This document shows positions 32,331 through 35,751 of a stretch of DNA of 35,751 bases, piece after piece (position 1 is the first letter of the stretch; every line of letters starts with the position of its first letter). A model generated the notes under the pieces. It was not told the origin of the DNA. It saw only the letters and a list, made by a program, of their open reading frames with translations, and did not search any database. A program made the translations under genes and the position numbers. This stretch comes from Pirellulaceae bacterium (GTDB taxonomy: Bacteria > Planctomycetota > Planctomycetia > Pirellulales > Pirellulaceae): positions 1 through 35,751 of the forward strand of contig JAKVBY010000040.1 of NCBI GenBank assembly GCA_022446825.1. Reading direction: 5' to 3'.

Positions 32331-32384
32331 TGTCAAATTGGCGGCTCTGTTTTCTACCCAGATGTCATGGTGTCAAAATGGCAG
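32331..32384. repeat. 14-bp direct repeat, two copies 40 bp apart
   Basis: TGTCAAATTGGCGG (32331-32344) and TGTCAAAATGGCAG (32371-32384) agree at 12 of 14 positions and start exactly 40 bp apart, close to four helical turns. They lie about 190 and 150 bp upstream of the predicted dnaK start point, where activators of sigma54 promoters usually bind. Confidence 0.45.
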
Positions 32385-32451
32385 TTTTAGGGGTCGAATA
32401 GACTTATTTGTTTCTTTTTTGGACTACTTTGGATATGTGTAACACCTTTTA

Positions 32452-32464
32452 TATCAATAGGTTG
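32452..32464 (+). promoter_or_regulatory. IHF-like binding site
   Basis: TATCAATAGGTTG fits the E. coli IHF consensus WATCAANNNNTTR at every fixed position. It lies between the direct repeats and the -24/-12 element, the normal place for a DNA bend at a sigma54 promoter. Confidence 0.4.
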
Positions 32465-32494
32465 TGATTCATTCTGCGTCTTTTTTTGCTTCGC

Positions 32495-32510
32495 TGGCAT
32501 GGCCCTTGCT
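32495..32510 (+). promoter_or_regulatory. Sigma54 (RpoN) -24/-12 promoter of dnaK
   Basis: TGGCATG-GCCC-TTGCT matches the sigma54 consensus TGGCACG-N4-TTGCW with a single difference, and keeps the invariant GG and GC with exactly 10 nt between them. The start point would be near 32521, giving a leader of about 155 nt. An overlapping sigma70-like pair, TTGCTT (32486-32491) and TATAAG (32510-32515) with 18 nt between, is the competing explanation. Confidence 0.55.
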
Positions 32511-32600
32511 ATAAGTTCTGTAGTTCCCAGCTCTTGTGCCGAATCGTACTTCCGGGTGCGTGGCCAGGAATTTCTGAGAGCAGGTAAATTGCATTATTAA

Positions 32601-32642
32601 CCATGCTAGGCAGCGAAGCAAACAACGCCTGCTGGGGCATGG
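32601..32642 (+). promoter_or_regulatory. Imperfect hairpin in the dnaK 5' leader
   Basis: CCATGC (32601-32606) pairs with GCATGG (32637-32642), and inside it GCAG (32610-32613) pairs with CTGC (32629-32632). It ends 34 nt before the ATG and does not cover the likely ribosome binding site GAGAGGA (32662-32668), so a simple RNA thermometer is not evident. Confidence 0.3.
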
Positions 32643-32676
32643 TGATACTCATCGACGATCCGAGAGGACCCAAGTT

Positions 32677-34596
32677 ATGGCACAAGGCGAAAAAATTATC
32701 GGAATCGATTTGGGAACGACCAATTCGGTAGTTGCGGTAATGGAAGGAACCGAGCCCAAGGTAATTCCTAATCCTGAGGGGAATCGACTTACGCCGTCCG
32801 TAGTGGCGTTTACGGATAAGGGAGAAACGTTGGTGGGCGAGCCCGCGCGCCGTCAAGCGGTTACCAATCCAGCACGAACGGTTTACTCGGCCAAACGCTT
32901 CATGGGGCGCCGCCATAGCGAAGTCGAGAGTGAAGAGAAGATGGTCCCGTATAAAATCGTCGGTGAGGCAACGGATTATGTCAAACTCCAGATCGATGAT
33001 GATGAACATTCTCCGCAAGAAGTGTCTGCGAAAGTGTTGCGGAAACTGAAAGAGGCTGCGGAATCCTATCTTGGTCACAAGGTGAATAAGGCTGTAATCA
33101 CGGTCCCGGCCTACTTTAACGACTCTCAACGACAGGCGACGAAGGATGCGGGGAAAATTGCCGGGCTCGAAGTTGCTCGAATTATTAATGAACCGACAGC
33201 CGCAGCCATGGCGTATGGGCTTGAGAAAGGCAAGACAGAAAAAATCGTCGTTTTTGACCTTGGAGGGGGTACCTTTGATGTTTCTGTTCTAAAGCTAGAG
33301 GACGAAGATGGACACAAAGTTTTCGAAGTGATCAGCACGAGTGGGGATACCCATTTGGGTGGTGATGATTTCGATCAAGCATTAATTAATTATGTTGCGG
33401 ATGAGTTTAATAAAGACAACGGCATTGATCTCCGCAAAGATCAGATGGCATTGCAACGTCTCCAAGAGGCCTGTGAAAAGGCTAAAAAGGAGTTGAGCTC
33501 CGTTCCGCAGACAGATCTGAATTTACCTTTTATTACTGCGGATGCATCGGGTCCCAGGCACCTGCAAATGACGATTACGCGCGCCCAGTTTGAAGAGTTG
33601 ATCGACGCACTAGTGGAACGCTGTCGCAAGCCCATTGAGCAGGCGATGGCGGATGCCAAGTTTACATCAAATGACATTGATGAAATCGTGCTTGTTGGAG
33701 GGTCGACCCGAATCCCCAAAGTTCAGGAGATGGTGAAGACGATCCTGGGCAAGGAAGCGCACAAGGGTGTAAATCCTGATGAAGTGGTTGCCGTTGGTGC
33801 GGCGATCCAGGGCAGTGTGCTGACAGGAGATCGCAAGGATGTTTTACTGCTCGATGTGACTCCGTTGACTCTGGGAATTGAGACAGAAGGTGGGGTGATG
33901 ACGCCCTTAGTTGAGCGGAACACAACTATTCCTGTGGAAAAGAAGAATGTCTTCAGCACTGCTGCAGACAATCAAACCGCGGTCACCGTAAAGGTGTTCC
34001 AAGGGGAGAGGAAATTTGCCGCTGACAATCGGTTGCTTGATGAATTCAACCTCGAAGGAATTCCAGGGGCTCCACGGGGTGTACCGCAGATCGAAGTGAA
34101 ATTTGATATTGATCAAAACGGGATCCTGAGTGTCTCGGCAAAAGATCTTGGCACCAACGTCGAGGCTTCGGTGCAGATCAAGCAATCTTCGGCTCTGTCG
34201 GAAGATGAAATCGATCGCATGCGGTCTGATGCAGATGAGCATGCCGAGTCGGATAAACGTCAATTGGAGACGGTACAAGCTAGAAATCAAGCAGAGCATC
34301 TCTGTTTTACTATTGAGAAGACGATTAAAGAGAACGAGGACAAGTTATCTGACGCGGATAAAGAACCGCTTGAACAAGCAATCGAAAAGACGCGCGAGGT
34401 TGCCAAAGGTGACGACCCTCAAGCGATCAAAGCGGCTGCTGATGAATTAGAGCAAGCATCACAAGCCTTCAGTAAGGTCTTATACGAAAAGACAGCTGAG
34501 AGTGGCGGCGATACTGCCGGGGATGCCGAAGCTTCCGAAGGCTCTAAAGACGACGACGCGATCGACGCCGAATTCGAAGTCAAAAAAGACGAGTAA
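32677..34596 (+). CDS. dnaK: Molecular chaperone DnaK (Hsp70)
   Basis: 639 aa, the normal Hsp70 length. The ATPase domain (1 to about 385) shows [73 protein letters not shown] and [16 protein letters not shown]. The linker [18 protein letters not shown] leads into the substrate-binding domain and helical lid, and the protein ends in the acidic tail [12 protein letters not shown]. It refolds and protects proteins in the cytoplasm with DnaJ and GrpE, whose genes are not adjacent here. Downstream comes clpB, with which DnaK cooperates in disaggregation. A GAGAGGA lies 8 nt before the ATG. The upstream region suggests sigma54-type or sigma70-type control. I see no CIRCE/HrcA site. Confidence 0.98.
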   Translation: MAQGEKIIGIDLGTTNSVVAVMEGTEPKVIPNPEGNRLTPSVVAFTDKGETLVGEPARRQAVTNPARTVYSAKRFMGRRHSEVESEEKMVPYKIVGEATDYVKLQIDDDEHSPQEVSAKVLRKLKEAAESYLGHKVNKAVITVPAYFNDSQRQATKDAGKIAGLEVARIINEPTAAAMAYGLEKGKTEKIVVFDLGGGTFDVSVLKLEDEDGHKVFEVISTSGDTHLGGDDFDQALINYVADEFNKDNGIDLRKDQMALQRLQEACEKAKKELSSVPQTDLNLPFITADASGPRHLQMTITRAQFEELIDALVERCRKPIEQAMADAKFTSNDIDEIVLVGGSTRIPKVQEMVKTILGKEAHKGVNPDEVVAVGAAIQGSVLTGDRKDVLLLDVTPLTLGIETEGGVMTPLVERNTTIPVEKKNVFSTAADNQTAVTVKVFQGERKFAADNRLLDEFNLEGIPGAPRGVPQIEVKFDIDQNGILSVSAKDLGTNVEASVQIKQSSALSEDEIDRMRSDADEHAESDKRQLETVQARNQAEHLCFTIEKTIKENEDKLSDADKEPLEQAIEKTREVAKGDDPQAIKAAADELEQASQAFSKVLYEKTAESGGDTAGDAEASEGSKDDDAIDAEFEVKKDE

Positions 34597-34605
34597 CGGC
34601 CGCGT

Positions 34606-34643
34606 GAGGTATCCATCTGAGATGGAACGCAGGCCGGTACCTC
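34606..34643 (+). promoter_or_regulatory. Stem-loop structure in the dnaK–clpB gap
   Basis: GAGGTA (34606-34611) pairs with TACCTC (34638-34643) around an inner hairpin, CCATC (34613-34617) with GATGG (34621-34625). No T-run follows, so it looks more like a processing or partial read-through element than a full terminator. Confidence 0.35.
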
Positions 34644-34768
34644 GAGAATTCAGAAATCAGTAATTCCATTTGTCGGATGGCACGCTTCACCGAATGGTTG
34701 CGGTAAGGCCAGTTTTCATAGGATCCCTGTGCGCGTTCATCGCGCGCTCTGGAAAGAGGGAGGCTGCA

Positions 34769-35751
34769 ATGGCATTTTCTATTGAGAAACTTACTATTAA
34801 AGCACAGGAAGCTTTGTTGGAATCACAGACGCTTGCCAGTAAGCAGGGTAATGCGGAAGTGGATTGTTTGCACGTGCTCGGTCTTTTAGTTGAAGATGCC
34901 GAGGGAATTGTTCGGCCAATTCTAGAGCAGCTTGACGTTAGGCTTGAGCAGTTAGTGGAGATGATATCCGCTGAAATAAATCGTTTTCCGAAGTCCAACA
35001 GTGGATCCACTCCACAGCCCGGGCAAGAACTGACGCAAACCATCGAGCGAGCACTAGACGAGGCGGACTCGATGGGGGATGAGTATGTATCAACCGAGCA
35101 TTTGTTGTTGGCCATGACGCGTGTCGAATCAAAAGCAAAACGTCTGTTGAAATTGCATGGCATCCTTGAGTCAGACGTGCGCGCGACCACTCAGGAATTG
35201 CGGGGTAGTTCGCGAATTGCCGGGCAGAATCCCGAAGGAACCTTCCAGGCATTGAAGTTATATGGCATTGATTTGGTCGAGAAAGCGAATGCGGGAAAGT
35301 TAGATCCCGTGATAGGTCGGGATCAGGAGATTCGTCGTGTTATTCAAGTGTTGTCACGCCGGACAAAGAACAATCCGGTGTTAATCGGTGAGCCAGGTGT
35401 GGGCAAGACGGCGATTGCGGAAGGCCTAGCTCTGCGTATTGTGCAAGGCGATGTGCCTGAGAGCCTGAAGAATAAACGTGTTATCGCACTCGATATGGGC
35501 GCTTTGGTTGCCGGTACGAAGTTTCGAGGTGAGTTTGAAGAACGTTTGAAAGCAGTGTTACGTGAAATTGAAGACGCCTGCGGCAATGTTGTGCTTTTTG
35601 TCGATGAACTGCATACCGTAGTCGGTGCCGGTGCGGCAGAGGGTGCCTCGGATGCAGCTCAATTAATGAAGCCTGCCTTAGCGCGTGGCGAGCTGCGTTG
35701 TATTGGCGCAACCACACTCGACGAATATCGACAATCTATTGAAAAAGACAA
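34769..35751 (+). CDS. clpB: ATP-dependent disaggregase ClpB (N-terminal part; runs off the window)
   Basis: The first 327 codons of an AAA+ Hsp100 protein. Residues 1-150 form the Clp N-domain with its two repeats ([40 protein letters not shown]). A linker [20 protein letters not shown] leads into the first AAA+ module, [20 protein letters not shown]. Walker A is GEPGVGKT (207-214), followed by the pore loop [11 protein letters not shown], Walker [16 protein letters not shown], and [20 protein letters not shown]. The arrangement and linker match ClpB, not ClpA or ClpC, although the decisive middle coiled-coil domain is outside the window. ClpB works with DnaK to rescue aggregates. AGAGGGAGG ending 5 nt before the ATG is a good ribosome binding site. 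Confidence 0.93.
   Translation, partial: MAFSIEKLTIKAQEALLESQTLASKQGNAEVDCLHVLGLLVEDAEGIVRPILEQLDVRLEQLVEMISAEINRFPKSNSGSTPQPGQELTQTIERALDEADSMGDEYVSTEHLLLAMTRVESKAKRLLKLHGILESDVRATTQELRGSSRIAGQNPEGTFQALKLYGIDLVEKANAGKLDPVIGRDQEIRRVIQVLSRRTKNNPVLIGEPGVGKTAIAEGLALRIVQGDVPESLKNKRVIALDMGALVAGTKFRGEFEERLKAVLREIEDACGNVVLFVDELHTVVGAGAAEGASDAAQLMKPALARGELRCIGATTLDEYRQSIEKD

Larger units (their letters stand above)
32216..32676. other. 461-bp regulatory region between pheA and dnaK
   Basis: This divergent gap holds the pheA promoter, a 14-bp direct repeat, an IHF-like site, a sigma54-type promoter and a leader hairpin, each listed separately. I see no CIRCE element or small gene here. Confidence 0.6.

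Noticed and set aside
32509..33129. 206-codon minus-strand frame over the dnaK start
   Set aside because: It lies across the dnaK promoter and ATPase domain, has no family features, and is explained as a shadow.
1..35751. tRNA, rRNA, CRISPR, IS elements, prophage or defence genes
   Set aside because: None of the gaps holds cloverleaf-like, regularly repeated or transposase-related sequence that I can see. Gene content is chromosomal and base composition looks even.

Overview
The window reads as chromosomal DNA of a planctomycete (Planctomycetota, probably a Pirellula/Rhodopirellula-like lineage). The evidence is gene content: a cytochrome-c/DUF1549/DUF1553 protein followed by a DUF1501 protein, two Hanks-type kinases (one ending in a WD40 array), a Tat-exported Gfo/Idh/MocA protein, a secreted SUMF1-fold protein, a TIGR03009-like protein, and ExbB/ExbD genes linked to a PQQ-type propeller. 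GC content looks moderate and uniform. I see no rRNA, tRNA, CRISPR array, transposase, integrase or phage gene. The window opens in the tail of a possible gene and closes inside clpB.

Layout. (1) 1-6029: a possible upstream gene tail, a solo groES, a secreted squalene-cyclase-like repeat protein, a zinc-ribbon/kinase/14-blade WD40 protein and an acetamidase/formamidase-family protein that ends in a hairpin terminator. (2) 6395-10388: the PSCyt1-DUF1549-DUF1553 gene and the DUF1501 gene, 10 nt apart. (3) 10687-11734: an unrecognised protein and an eIF1/SUI1 (YciH) homologue, 1 nt apart, ending in a perfect 12-bp terminator hairpin. (4) 11801-14393, minus strand: a SUMF1-fold protein and a Tat-exported oxidoreductase.

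(5) 14574-25587 is the most interesting block. A strong sigma70-type promoter precedes seven same-strand genes: a single-span envelope protein, ExbB/TolQ, ExbD/TolR, a second ExbD with an N-terminal zinc ribbon, a 1200-aa membrane protein with a PQQ-like propeller, a TPR plus solute-binding-family-5 protein, and an unrecognised secreted protein. The last three genes overlap by a few bases each. I infer a proton-motive-force-driven envelope machine, analogous in architecture to Tol or TonB-ExbBD, with planctomycete-specific periplasmic parts. A convergent Ser/Thr kinase (25652-27049) carries an N-terminal module that looks like the N-terminus of the propeller protein.

(6) 27206-32215: housekeeping and assorted genes: an RluA-type pseudouridine synthase, Maf, a PhcB-like methyltransferase, a TIGR03009-like protein, and PheA with an eroded chorismate mutase part. 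(7) 32216-35751: dnaK and clpB. The 461-bp region before dnaK holds a near-consensus sigma54 -24/-12 element, an IHF-like site and a 14-bp direct repeat 40 bp apart, which suggests activator-dependent control of this chaperone gene.
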